DNA from: Muribaculum intestinale
Lineage (GTDB): Bacteria; Bacteroidota; Bacteroidia; Bacteroidales; Muribaculaceae
DNA: 64,000 nt
Assembly (NCBI RefSeq): GCF_002201515.1
Contig: NZ_CP021421.1
Span: forward strand, 3,224,001-3,288,000
Direction of reading: 5' to 3'
Shown: piece after piece, positions 8,722-17,544 of the stretch
Layout: each line of letters opens with the position of its first letter
Numbering within the stretch: the stretch's first letter is position 1
The notes under the pieces: generated by a model
The model's database searches: none
Told to the model about the DNA's origin: nothing
Seen by the model: the letters and a program-made list of their open reading frames with translations, nothing else
Translations under genes and position numbers: made by a program

Positions 8722-10953
8722 TCAGAGCATAATGGCTGTCTGGAGGCGGATATCAGCCGACGACGACCCGACAAACACATCATACAGACCCGCCGGAACA
8801 GTCACAAAACCGCCCGTCGTTTCATCACAGTAGCGCAACGACGATTTTGGCACCGCTATCGCCACGCGCTCCCTTTTTCCGCGGGCCACACTCACGCGCC
8901 TGAATCCCTTGAGTTCCTTTAACGGAGCTATCGCACAGCCATACTCCGGCAAGCGCATGTATACCTGCGCCACCTCATCGCCGTCATAACGCCCGGTATT
9001 GCTGAGGTCGAATGACACAAGCACTATATTACGGTTCACCTTGTAGAGCTCACGCAGAAACTCGCGCTGGTCGTCGGGCAGAGATATATCATAGCGGTCC
9101 TGCCCTTCACGCTCAATCGACTTGTTGATACCCATCACCGCGACAACCACATCGCTCTTACGAGCCACATCACCGGCCTCGCCAAACATATCAAGACGCG
9201 TCGACGCCGGAGCGCTCGGCACCCTCCACTGAAGGCGTGCTATGGCATAGTCGCGGTTGTCCCAATACTCGGCACGCAGATTATAGTCACGTCCCGCCTC
9301 CAGATACACCGACGCAGAGTCGGTACGCACGGCATGTCCTCCCCACGAATCCACGAGCAGCTTGTCGTCGATATACAGTCGTGCACCGTCATCGCTGGTA
9401 AATGTCATCACATACTCGCCGCTTACCGGCGGACGGAGTTTTCCGGTCCAGCGCACCGACACCGGATTGCCCGGCAGAAACGGGTCAGGTGCCTGATTGG
9501 CAGGCTCATAGTTGACCCACTTTTCATGGCGCACCCTTGGCGTGCCCTCAAGATTCATATTGGAGAAATACTCGGCCTTGACACCCTCCGGAAACGAACG
9601 CTCGTCAATAATCTCCAGGCCATCCTTGGCTGATTTCCACGGAGCATGCAGCACCCTCACGTCTTTGCCGGCCCGGTCACGTATACCCTGAAGCACCGAC
9701 ACAGGCGCCACGACAGGCATGCCGCTGTAATCGCCGAACTCGGCTTTGTCGGCATTGATTCCCACCACGCCAATCGTCTTTATCCTCTTTGAATCGAGTG
9801 GCAATGTAGACCCCGAGTTCTTCAACAGCACTATCGACTGGCGTGCCGCCTCAAGCGCGATACGCTGATGCTCGGCCGAGCCTATCACCGACGCCGGTAT
9901 CCGGGCATACGGATTGTCCTTCCCGGAGTCGAATATGCCGAGACGCATGCGGGCTCTGAGCACACGGGTAGCCGCAGTGTCAATATCGGCGTCTGTCACC
10001 ATCCCCAGCCTATAGGCGCGGAGCAACGGCTCGTCGTATACCTCGTCACCACACTCAAGATCAAGCCCGGCCTTCAGACAGAGCGCGCCGGCAGTCTCCA
10101 GAGTCTTGCAGTATTTATGCGCATTGCGCACGGCAGCGACTCCGCCACAGTCGCTCACTACATAACCGTCAAATCCCCAGTCATCGCGCAACACCTTGGT
10201 CAGCAGCCACGGATTGGCCGCGCATGGCACATCGAACACGGCATTATACGCGGCCATGACTGAGGCCGCCTTCCCCTCGGTCACACACTGCTCGAACGCC
10301 GGAAGATAATACTCCCTGAGTTGCTTCTCCGTGAGTTGCGGGAGGCACGAAAAACGGTTATGCTCCTCGTTGTTGGCCGCGAAATGCTTTGGAGTGGACA
10401 CAATCTTCAGATAACGGGGATTATCGCCTTGCAATCCCCTGACAAACGCCGCCCCCATAGCTCCGCTCAGCACCGGGTCCTCACCGTAAGTCTCGGGAGT
10501 GCGCCCCCAGCGGGGATCGCGAGCCATATTTACTGTGGGCGACCAGAATGTAAGCAGGTCGGTAAATTGCTCGGTCTGCTTCCTCCCCTGGTCGAGCTCG
10601 TTCCAGCGTGCGCGCGCCTCGTCCGATATCGCAGTCGCCACGCTATATATTAAATCGGTATTCCATGTAGCCGCCAGCCCTACGGCCTGCGGGAAAACCG
10701 TAAAACGTCCGGGGCGTACCACACCGTGGAGCGCCTCGTTGCCATGATAATATTTATCAATACCAAGTCGGGGTATCGCCGGAGAGGTAGCTCTCAGCAA
10801 TCCCACTTTTTCTTCCGTTGTAAGCCGTCCGATAAGGTCAGCCACCCTTGCGTCAACAGGTGCGCTCTCATCCTGATAAAGAGCCTGAGCGCCTGCCGCA
10901 ACAGAGACAGCCAGCACTGCAGTGCCGACCGCCAGTCGAATCAGTCCGTTCAT
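8722..10953 (-). CDS. GH3 glycosidase with PA14 domain, apparently internally deleted
   Basis: A 743-residue secreted enzyme (signal peptide through AAGAQA). The GH3 N-terminal TIM barrel (about residues 35-330) includes KHFAANNEEHNR and the nucleophile Asp268 in GYVVSDCGG. The C-terminal alpha/beta domain starts near 370 (SIVLLKNSGSTLPL) and is split by a PA14 domain (about 445-590, TFTSDDGARLYIDD). After the E-R-E-G-Q-D-R block it reads VNRNIVLVSFDLSNTG. This jumps from the 'NPNIVVVL' strand directly into the fibronectin-like C-terminal domain. The usual G-x-S, WYPGE-x-G-G and G-R-x-P blocks are missing, about 100-130 residues. PA14-type GH3 enzymes are usually about 850 residues. The frame is intact, but the enzyme is probably inactive or altered. 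The substrate was probably a beta-glucoside or xyloside. Confidence 0.88.
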   Translation of the reverse strand: MNGLIRLAVGTAVLAVSVAAGAQALYQDESAPVDARVADLIGRLTTEEKVGLLRATSPAIPRLGIDKYYHGNEALHGVVRPGRFTVFPQAVGLAATWNTDLIYSVATAISDEARARWNELDQGRKQTEQFTDLLTFWSPTVNMARDPRWGRTPETYGEDPVLSGAMGAAFVRGLQGDNPRYLKIVSTPKHFAANNEEHNRFSCLPQLTEKQLREYYLPAFEQCVTEGKAASVMAAYNAVFDVPCAANPWLLTKVLRDDWGFDGYVVSDCGGVAAVRNAHKYCKTLETAGALCLKAGLDLECGDEVYDEPLLRAYRLGMVTDADIDTAATRVLRARMRLGIFDSGKDNPYARIPASVIGSAEHQRIALEAARQSIVLLKNSGSTLPLDSKRIKTIGVVGINADKAEFGDYSGMPVVAPVSVLQGIRDRAGKDVRVLHAPWKSAKDGLEIIDERSFPEGVKAEYFSNMNLEGTPRVRHEKWVNYEPANQAPDPFLPGNPVSVRWTGKLRPPVSGEYVMTFTSDDGARLYIDDKLLVDSWGGHAVRTDSASVYLEAGRDYNLRAEYWDNRDYAIARLQWRVPSAPASTRLDMFGEAGDVARKSDVVVAVMGINKSIEREGQDRYDISLPDDQREFLRELYKVNRNIVLVSFDLSNTGRYDGDEVAQVYMRLPEYGCAIAPLKELKGFRRVSVARGKRERVAIAVPKSSLRYCDETTGGFVTVPAGLYDVFVGSSSADIRLQTAIML

Positions 10954-11439
10954 AATCGTTTCGAATAAAAATGTATTTCACTATTAAACAAGGCAATACC
11001 CGTATTATCGGATACCATAGGCAGATATTTGACATACCCAATTACAAAGATATAACTTTTTTATGGAAATTTTTTACGAAAATTTTTCGCCAACAGTTTT
11101 GCAAATACAAAAATAATCCATACATTTGCAATGTATTTTTACACAAGGAATTTACAACACACCATTTATCATCTAAAATTAATCTGATAATTATGACACA
11201 CCACCGATTCCCACCCCCACATCCTTAGCTACAGGCAATCATGTGCGCCTCATTATTGGCATATTTCAATATGATATCACCATCAAAAGAATCGCAATAA
11301 GCTCCCCAAAAAGCCATTGCCGGCCCGAGGCATATACACACGAAAATCTTTTGGAAAATTTTCTCTTCTCACATTATTAAGTACGCGCATTTTTTACTAA
11401 ATTTGCGCTCTGAATCCGACTATAAAAAAGAATTAACGC
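10954..11439. other. Divergent intergenic region upstream of GH3 and purH
   Basis: About 486 bp of AT-rich sequence between the divergently transcribed GH3 gene and purH. It contains a 30-codon minus-strand open frame (11225-11317, MAFWGAYCDSFDGD...) of unknown status and a -7-like box before purH. No other structure is evident. Confidence 0.5.
11398..11405 (+). promoter_or_regulatory. Candidate -7 box of purH
   Basis: TAAATTTG matches the Bacteroidetes -7 consensus TAnnTTTG, 34 bp before the purH ATG. No clear TTTG -33 element was seen at the expected distance, so the call rests on one box. Confidence 0.45.
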
Positions 11440-12966
11440 ATGTCCGACATCAAAAACATCAAGACTGCACTCATCTCGGTCTATCATAAAGACGGCCTTG
11501 ACGAGATACTCTCCCTACTCCACAACGACGGTGTGAAATTTCTCTCAACCGGTGGCACACAGACATTTATCGAAAGTCTCGGCTATCCCTGCGATGCAGT
11601 GGAAGACCTCACCGGCTATCCCTCGATACTCGGTGGCCGCGTAAAGACGCTTCACCCCAAGGTGTTTGGCGGCATACTCAACCGCCGCGAACACGAAGGC
11701 GACAAGGCCCAGATAGCACAGTACGAGATTCCTGAAATCGACCTGGTAATTGTCGACCTCTATCCGTTTGTCGACACAGTCGCTTCCGGCGCATCCAACG
11801 CCGATATCATCGAAAAAATCGACATAGGCGGCATATCGCTCATACGCGCAGCCGCTAAAAACTACAACGACGTGATAATCGTGGCCTCGAAAGGCCAGTA
11901 CTCCCCCCTCGCCGAAATGCTCCGCCGCAACGGCGCCAAGTCGTCGCTCGACGAGCGCCGTTGGTTTGCCAAAGAGGCATTCGCCGTAAGCTCGGCCTAC
12001 GACAGCTCGATATTCAACTATTTCGACCTCGACGGAGGCCCCTCAGCTCTGCGTGTGGCCATCGACGGAGCCAAGACAATGCGCTACGGCGAGAATCCCC
12101 ATCAGAAAGGATTCTTCTTCGGCGATTTCGAAAAAATGTTCACCCAGCTCCATGGCAAGGAGATTTCCTACAACAACCTCCTCGACATCGACGCGGCCGT
12201 TACCCTCATCAGTGAATTCGCCGACCCGACTTTCGCCGTACTCAAGCATAACAACGCATGCGGTGTAGCCACCCGCGCCACCATACTCGACGCCTGGAAA
12301 GACGCCCTCGCCGGCGACCCCGTAAGCGCATTCGGAGGAGTGCTCGTGACCAACGGCACCATCGATGAAGCCACAGCCGAAGAAATCAACAAAATTTTCT
12401 TCGAGGTAGTCATTGCACCCGCATACACCGACGATGCCCTCAAGGTGCTCCAGCAGAAAAAGAACCGCATCATTCTCGTGCAGAACGAGCCACTTTCGAC
12501 AAAGATGTCGTTCCGCTCATGCCTCAACGGAGCCCTCGGTCAGGAACGCGACCTCAAGATAGAGACCCCCGACGAACTCAAATGCGTAACCAACCGCGCC
12601 CTCATCGGGGAACAGATAACCGACCTCCTCTTCGCCAACAAGATTGTCAAGAACTCTAAGAGCAACGCAATTGTTCTTGCTAAGAACGGACAGCTCTACG
12701 CATCCGGTGTAGGACAGACCTCGCGTGTCGATGCCCTGCGCCAGGCCATTGCCAAAGCCCAGAGCTTCGGCTTCGACCTGAAGGGTGCCGTGATGGCTTC
12801 CGACGCTTTCTTCCCCTTCCCCGACTGCGTGAAAATCGCCCATGAAGCCGGCATAGAGGCAGTGGTACACCCCGGAGGCTCAATCCGCGACCAGGAGTCG
12901 GTTGACTTCTGCAATGCCCACGACATGGCTATGGCAGTGACCGGGTTCCGCCACTTCAAACACTAA
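11440..12966 (+). CDS. purH: Bifunctional AICAR transformylase / IMP cyclohydrolase
   Basis: A 508-residue PurH carrying out the last two steps of purine synthesis. The N-terminal MGS-like IMP cyclohydrolase domain shows 'VKFLSTGGT', 'LTGYPSILGGRVKTLHPKVF' (split here) and 'VDLYPF'. The transformylase part shows 'MRYGENPHQKGFF', 'LKHNNACGVA' (with the catalytic Lys-His pair) and 'GDPVSAFGG', ending with 'SDAFFPFPD' and 'VVHPGGSIRD'. Length is normal. It stands 69 bp ahead of mreB but is separated from it by a hairpin terminator. Confidence 0.97.
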   Translation: MSDIKNIKTALISVYHKDGLDEILSLLHNDGVKFLSTGGTQTFIESLGYPCDAVEDLTGYPSILGGRVKTLHPKVFGGILNRREHEGDKAQIAQYEIPEIDLVIVDLYPFVDTVASGASNADIIEKIDIGGISLIRAAAKNYNDVIIVASKGQYSPLAEMLRRNGAKSSLDERRWFAKEAFAVSSAYDSSIFNYFDLDGGPSALRVAIDGAKTMRYGENPHQKGFFFGDFEKMFTQLHGKEISYNNLLDIDAAVTLISEFADPTFAVLKHNNACGVATRATILDAWKDALAGDPVSAFGGVLVTNGTIDEATAEEINKIFFEVVIAPAYTDDALKVLQQKKNRIILVQNEPLSTKMSFRSCLNGALGQERDLKIETPDELKCVTNRALIGEQITDLLFANKIVKNSKSNAIVLAKNGQLYASGVGQTSRVDALRQAIAKAQSFGFDLKGAVMASDAFFPFPDCVKIAHEAGIEAVVHPGGSIRDQESVDFCNAHDMAMAVTGFRHFKH

Positions 12967-12979
12967 CAACACATCTCTG

Positions 12980-13014
12980 TGCATGCTCACGTCCTGCCAC
13001 GGACGGAGCATGCA
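12980..13014 (+). terminator. purH terminator hairpin
   Basis: Inverted repeat TGCATGCTCACGTCC / GGACGGAGCATGCA with one bulge and a TGCCAC loop, 14 bp after the purH stop and 22 bp before the mreB ATG. It is followed by an AT-rich stretch rather than a strong T run, so some read-through into mreB is possible. Confidence 0.6.
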
Positions 13015-13035
13015 TATAAAATAAGAAAATCAAAA

Positions 13036-14055
13036 ATGGGTCTATTCTCATTCACAAAAGAAATAGCCATCGACCTCGGCACCGCCAACACCATCATCAT
13101 TCACAATGACAAGATTGTGATTGACGAGCCGTCGATTGTGGCCCTCGACACCAAGACAGGAAAGCTGCTTGCCGTAGGCACAGAGGCCCAGCAGATGCAG
13201 GGCAAGGAGCCTGAAGGCATACGCACCGTACGCCCTCTGCGCAAAGGCGTTATCGCCGACTTCAACGCCGCCGAGCTGATGATCAGAGGTCTCGTAAAAA
13301 AGGTAAGCACCAAAAGCAACTGGTTCAGCCCGTCGCTCCGCATGGTTGTCGGCATCCCGTCAGGCTCCACTGAAGTCGAAATCCGTGCTGTGCGCGACTC
13401 ATCGGAGCATGCCGACGGCCGCGACGTATATATGATATACGAGCCAATGGCTGCGGCCCTTGGTATCGGCCTTGACGTGCGTGCCCCGGAAGGCAACATG
13501 ATTGTGGACATAGGCGGCGGTACATCTGAAATCGCCGTGATATCGCTCGGCGGAATCGTCAGCAACAAATCCATACAGATTGCCGGCGATGACTTTACCG
13601 ACGACATCAAAGAGCACATGCGCCGCGCCCACAACATCCGTGTAGGCGAACGCACAGCCGAACTCATCAAGATTAATGTAGGCTCAGCTCTTACCGAGCT
13701 CGAAAATCCACCGGAAGACTACATCGTGCATGGCCCCAACCAGATGACAGCCCTCCCTATGGAGGTGCCTGTGAGCTATCAGGAGATTTCCCACTGTATC
13801 GAGAAGTCGATTTCAAAAATCGAGGCCGCCGTGCTCAGCGCTCTCGAGCAGACACCATCGGAGCTATATGCCGACATCGTGCGCAACGGCATCTGGCTTG
13901 CCGGCGGCGGCGCCCTGTTGCGCGGACTCGACAAGCGCCTTTACGACAAAATCGGAATCCAGTTCCACATCGCCGAGGATCCGCTGCTGGCTGTTGCCCG
14001 CGGCACAGGCGTGGCGCTGAAGAATATCGACAAATTCAAGTTCCTGATACGCTGA
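13036..14055 (+). CDS. mreB: Rod-shape-determining actin MreB
   Basis: A 339-residue MreB from the ATG at 13036 (MGLFSFTKEIAIDLGTANT); the longer upstream frame is not conserved-looking. Actin-fold motifs are present: phosphate-1 DLGTANTIIIH, phosphate-2 DIGGGTSEIAVIS and adenosine loop GGGALLRG. It polymerises on the inner membrane and guides elongasome peptidoglycan synthesis together with MreC, MreD, PBP2 and RodA, all encoded directly downstream in the same direction. Confidence 0.97.
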   Translation: MGLFSFTKEIAIDLGTANTIIIHNDKIVIDEPSIVALDTKTGKLLAVGTEAQQMQGKEPEGIRTVRPLRKGVIADFNAAELMIRGLVKKVSTKSNWFSPSLRMVVGIPSGSTEVEIRAVRDSSEHADGRDVYMIYEPMAAALGIGLDVRAPEGNMIVDIGGGTSEIAVISLGGIVSNKSIQIAGDDFTDDIKEHMRRAHNIRVGERTAELIKINVGSALTELENPPEDYIVHGPNQMTALPMEVPVSYQEISHCIEKSISKIEAAVLSALEQTPSELYADIVRNGIWLAGGGALLRGLDKRLYDKIGIQFHIAEDPLLAVARGTGVALKNIDKFKFLIR

Positions 14056-14104
14056 CGCCACATTACGGCAAGCCCTGAAAAGGCGCCGGTATCAGCAGTC
14101 AATA

Positions 14105-14166
14105 TTTTCAGGATTATGACTCCGCAAGCCGCCACAGCCGGCTCATGGAGAGCATAATCCTGAAAA
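14105..14166 (+). other. Long hairpin between mreB and mreC
   Basis: A 14-bp perfect inverted repeat (TTTTCAGGATTATG / CATAATCCTGAAAA) encloses smaller pairings (CTCC/GGAG and AGCCG/CGGCT). It starts 50 bp after mreB and is followed by A-rich sequence. It could be an attenuator or an mRNA-processing hairpin that sets mreB higher than mreCD. Confidence 0.5.
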
Positions 14167-14210
14167 AACATTTATTAATCCATCCCCGCTTCACCCCCTG
14201 ACAGGTATCG

Positions 14211-15071
14211 ATGAGCACCCTATGGGACTTTTTGCTTAAATATAGCCGATGGTTTCTATTCACGTTTTACGTAGTGGTATCTTGCATACTGCTGTTTGAT
14301 ACAAACCCTTATCAGCACTACGTGTGGATGACCTCGGCAGGACGTGTCACCTCGGCTATATATGGTGTCGCGGCCAATGTCACATCGTATTTCCATCTCC
14401 ACGACATAAACGAGGACTTGCAGAGACGCACCGCCGACCTTGAGCTCGAGGTAATCGGACTGCGCAACCAACTCCGGGCCATGAACGAGAAAGTGTATGC
14501 CGACTCGCTCGCCCACGACTCGGTAATGCAGCCGTTCGACTTCATAATCGCTCACGTGATAAGCAACAGCGTATCGCGCACCCACAATTATATCACCATC
14601 GAGAAAGGGCGTCTCGACTCGGTAAGACCAGAAATGGGAGTTGTAGACCAGAACGGTGTGGTTGGTATAGTGAATGTAGTAGGTGACCATTCAGCCCGTG
14701 TCATCTCCCTGCTCAACCCCAAGATGCGCCTGAGCTGCAAGGTAAAAGGCCGCGATTATTTCGGCTCGCTCGTGTGGGACGGACGCAATCCGGGCGAGGC
14801 TGTCCTTGAAGAGATGCCGCGACACGAACGGTTTCGCAAAGGCGACACCATAGTCACGTCGGGATACTCGGCCGTATTCCCCGAAGGTATACCCGTAGGC
14901 ACAATCATCAGCCACGAAAAGGAGCACGACGACAACTTCTACGCGCTACGCATCAAGCTGCTGACCGACTTCTCCACCCTTTCAACCGTAAGAGTCATCG
15001 CCAACGACATGCGCCAAGAACTTGACTCTCTTACCGCAGGAGAGGAAAATGACAGCCGTACCAATCCATGA
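14211..15071 (+). CDS. mreC: Rod-shape-determining protein MreC
   Basis: A 286-residue protein with one N-terminal transmembrane helix (about residues 11-30), a periplasmic coiled coil (about 60-95, INEDLQRRTADLELEVIGLR) and the beta-barrel core ('GRLDSVRPEMGVVDQNGVVG', 'DTIVTSGYSAVFPEGIPVG'). It is the periplasmic scaffold of the elongasome and contacts PBP2. It is the second gene of the cluster, separated from mreB by a hairpin. Confidence 0.93.
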   Translation: MSTLWDFLLKYSRWFLFTFYVVVSCILLFDTNPYQHYVWMTSAGRVTSAIYGVAANVTSYFHLHDINEDLQRRTADLELEVIGLRNQLRAMNEKVYADSLAHDSVMQPFDFIIAHVISNSVSRTHNYITIEKGRLDSVRPEMGVVDQNGVVGIVNVVGDHSARVISLLNPKMRLSCKVKGRDYFGSLVWDGRNPGEAVLEEMPRHERFRKGDTIVTSGYSAVFPEGIPVGTIISHEKEHDDNFYALRIKLLTDFSTLSTVRVIANDMRQELDSLTAGEENDSRTNP

Positions 15072-15155
15072 TATGCCACGGCATATTCTCGTATGTCGAA
15101 AAAAATACTCTTTAATCCCGAATAACCCACCCACGAGAGTACACCTGCCGCCAAA

Positions 15156-15665
15156 ATGACAAAGACAGCCATACAGTTTACAATCCTATATATAGTGCTC
15201 GCGCTCGCCCAGGCTATCGTATTCAACAATGTATGCCTTTTCGGAGCGGCTGTTCCCTTTGTATTCATATATGTGATAATCCGACTGCCGATGACGCTTG
15301 CCGTAAACTGGGTACTGACAATCGGTTTTACCCTCGGCCTGGTCGTCGACATATTTTCGGACACACAGGGTATGAACTCGCTCGCGTGCACACTGCTCGC
15401 AATGGCACGGCGTCCGATACTGCATCTCTATTTCCCGCGAGAGGACGAGCTCACCATGCCGGAGCCGTCAATACGCTCGCTTGGCCCTGAGATATACGGA
15501 CGATATCTCTTTACAATGGTGCTCTTCTACTGCACGGCCATATTCCTTATCGAAGCGTTCTCCCTGTTCGACCCTCTCAGGATAATGCTGCGTGTCATAT
15601 GCAGTACATTCCTCACCTTTCTGCTGCTGCTTGGTCTCGACAGTGTGATATCGCGCGGCAGCTGA
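15156..15665 (+). CDS. mreD: Rod-shape-determining membrane protein MreD
   Basis: A 169-residue, very hydrophobic protein with about five transmembrane segments. A conserved acidic mid-membrane patch (LGLVVDIFSDTQGMNSLACT) matches the MreD 'G...D.......G..A' pattern. It lies between mreC and the PBP2 gene, where MreD is normally found. Its exact mechanism in the elongasome is not well known. Confidence 0.9.
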   Translation: MTKTAIQFTILYIVLALAQAIVFNNVCLFGAAVPFVFIYVIIRLPMTLAVNWVLTIGFTLGLVVDIFSDTQGMNSLACTLLAMARRPILHLYFPREDELTMPEPSIRSLGPEIYGRYLFTMVLFYCTAIFLIEAFSLFDPLRIMLRVICSTFLTFLLLLGLDSVISRGS

Positions 15666-15678
15666 CTCTCCGCCACCT

Positions 15679-17544
15679 ATGAGAAAAGACTATCAACTTG
15701 AAAAAAGAAAATATGTAATCGGGGGATTCATCCTCGTGATTGTGTGCATATACATCATACGTCTGTTAGGCCTTCAGGTAATGGATTCGCGCTACAAGGA
15801 GGTTGCCGACAGCAACGCATTCATGCGCAAGACCCTATACCCATCGCGCGGCATGATACGCGACCGCAACGACAAGCTGGTTGTGTACAACCAGCCTGCC
15901 TACGACGTAATGATGATTCCCAAAAACGTACAGGCATTCGACACCCTCGACTTCTGCCGTACGTTGGGCATCACCCGCGAGCAGTTTGACCGCAGGCTCG
16001 CCGACATGAAGGACCGTCGCCTCAATCCCGGATACTCGGCCTATACACCACAGCGCTTCATCACACACATATCCGCCCAGGACTACGGACGTCTGCAGGA
16101 GAAACTCTACCGCTTCCCCGGATTCTTCATACAGCAGCGCATACTGCGGCAATACGACCGCCCCGCCGGCGGCAATATCCTCGGCAACATACGCGAGGTG
16201 TCACAGAAAGAAATCGACAACGACGAATATTACGCACCCGGCGATTATTGCGGCGACCTTGGCGTAGAGAAAAGCTACGAAGAGTACCTGCGCGGACAAA
16301 AAGGTGTCGAGATTCTTATCCGCGACGCATATGGCCGCATAAAGGGTAAATACGAGAACGGCATACATGACATAGCTCCCGTGTCGGGCCGCGACCTGAA
16401 ACTTTCAATCGACATCGACCTCCAGGAGTACGGAGAGAAGCTGATGGCCAACAAAATCGGTGCCATCGTGGCCATTGAGCCGGCCACCGGAGAGATTCTC
16501 GCAATGGTCAGCAGTCCGACATACGACCCTCGTCTGCTCGTGGGACGCGACCGAGGCAAGCACTACAACGAACTGGTTGCCGACCTCTATAAGCCGCTTT
16601 TCGACCGCGCTCTGAAGGGTGCATATCCTCCCGGCTCCACATTCAAGCCCTCGCAAGGCCTCATCCTGCGTCAAGAGAACATAATCACGCTCAGTACGGC
16701 CTATCCATGTTACCACGGATTTATCAGCGGAGGCCTTAAGGTAGGATGCCACGGACACGCATCGCCGATTACACTGAAACCCGCGCTACAGACCTCATGC
16801 AACGCATTTTTCTGCTGGGGCCTGAAAAGCATGCTTGACAACAACCGCTCGAAATATGGCTCGACCGCCGAGGCGTTCGAGGTGTGGAAACGCCATCTCG
16901 TATCGCTCGGCTATGGCTACCGCCTTGGAGTCGACCTACCGGGCGAAGGACGCGGATTCATACCCAACGCACAGTTCTACAACAAAATCTACGGAGAGGG
17001 GCGATGGAGCGCCAACACAATAATATCCATTGCAATCGGCCAGGGTGAGATACTTGCCACCCCGCTCCAGATAGCCAACCTCTGTGCCACGATAGCCAAC
17101 CGCGGATGGTTTGTCACCCCACATATCGTAAAAGAGATACAGGACACCATACTCCCGAAAGAGATAACCGAGAAGCGCGTCCCCACCATCGACCGACAGC
17201 ATTTCGTTGATGTAGCCGAAGGTATGCGCATGGCCGTGCTCGGAGGCACCTGCCGCCTTGCCAACCTCAAGGATGTGGCCGTGGCCGGCAAGACCGGTAC
17301 GGCTCAGAACCCCCACGGCAAGGACCATTCGGCATTCATAGGCTTTGCCCCCTACGACGACCCGAAGATTGCAATCTGTGTTTACGTAGAGAATGCCGGG
17401 TTCGGCGCCACATATGGTGTGCCTATCGGCTCGTTGATGATGGAGAAATATCTCAACGACTCCATCGCCCCCGAGCGCAAATATATTGAACAACGCATGT
17501 TTGAATCAAACACAATCATAAGCAGTGGAGTCAAGAAACACTAA
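15679..17544 (+). CDS. mrdA: Penicillin-binding protein 2 (elongation transpeptidase)
   Basis: A 621-residue class B PBP with an N-terminal membrane anchor (about residues 12-32) and a dimerisation/pedestal domain ('PSRGMIRDRNDKLVVYNQPA', 'NILGNIREVSQKEIDN'). The transpeptidase domain shows the active-site serine in PPGSTFKPSQG (SxxK), S-C-N in QTSCNAFF (SxN) and KTG in AGKTGTAQNP. It cross-links peptidoglycan during side-wall growth with its glycosyltransferase partner RodA, encoded immediately downstream. The last 20 bp overlap the rodA start. Confidence 0.96.
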   Translation: MRKDYQLEKRKYVIGGFILVIVCIYIIRLLGLQVMDSRYKEVADSNAFMRKTLYPSRGMIRDRNDKLVVYNQPAYDVMMIPKNVQAFDTLDFCRTLGITREQFDRRLADMKDRRLNPGYSAYTPQRFITHISAQDYGRLQEKLYRFPGFFIQQRILRQYDRPAGGNILGNIREVSQKEIDNDEYYAPGDYCGDLGVEKSYEEYLRGQKGVEILIRDAYGRIKGKYENGIHDIAPVSGRDLKLSIDIDLQEYGEKLMANKIGAIVAIEPATGEILAMVSSPTYDPRLLVGRDRGKHYNELVADLYKPLFDRALKGAYPPGSTFKPSQGLILRQENIITLSTAYPCYHGFISGGLKVGCHGHASPITLKPALQTSCNAFFCWGLKSMLDNNRSKYGSTAEAFEVWKRHLVSLGYGYRLGVDLPGEGRGFIPNAQFYNKIYGEGRWSANTIISIAIGQGEILATPLQIANLCATIANRGWFVTPHIVKEIQDTILPKEITEKRVPTIDRQHFVDVAEGMRMAVLGGTCRLANLKDVAVAGKTGTAQNPHGKDHSAFIGFAPYDDPKIAICVYVENAGFGATYGVPIGSLMMEKYLNDSIAPERKYIEQRMFESNTIISSGVKKH

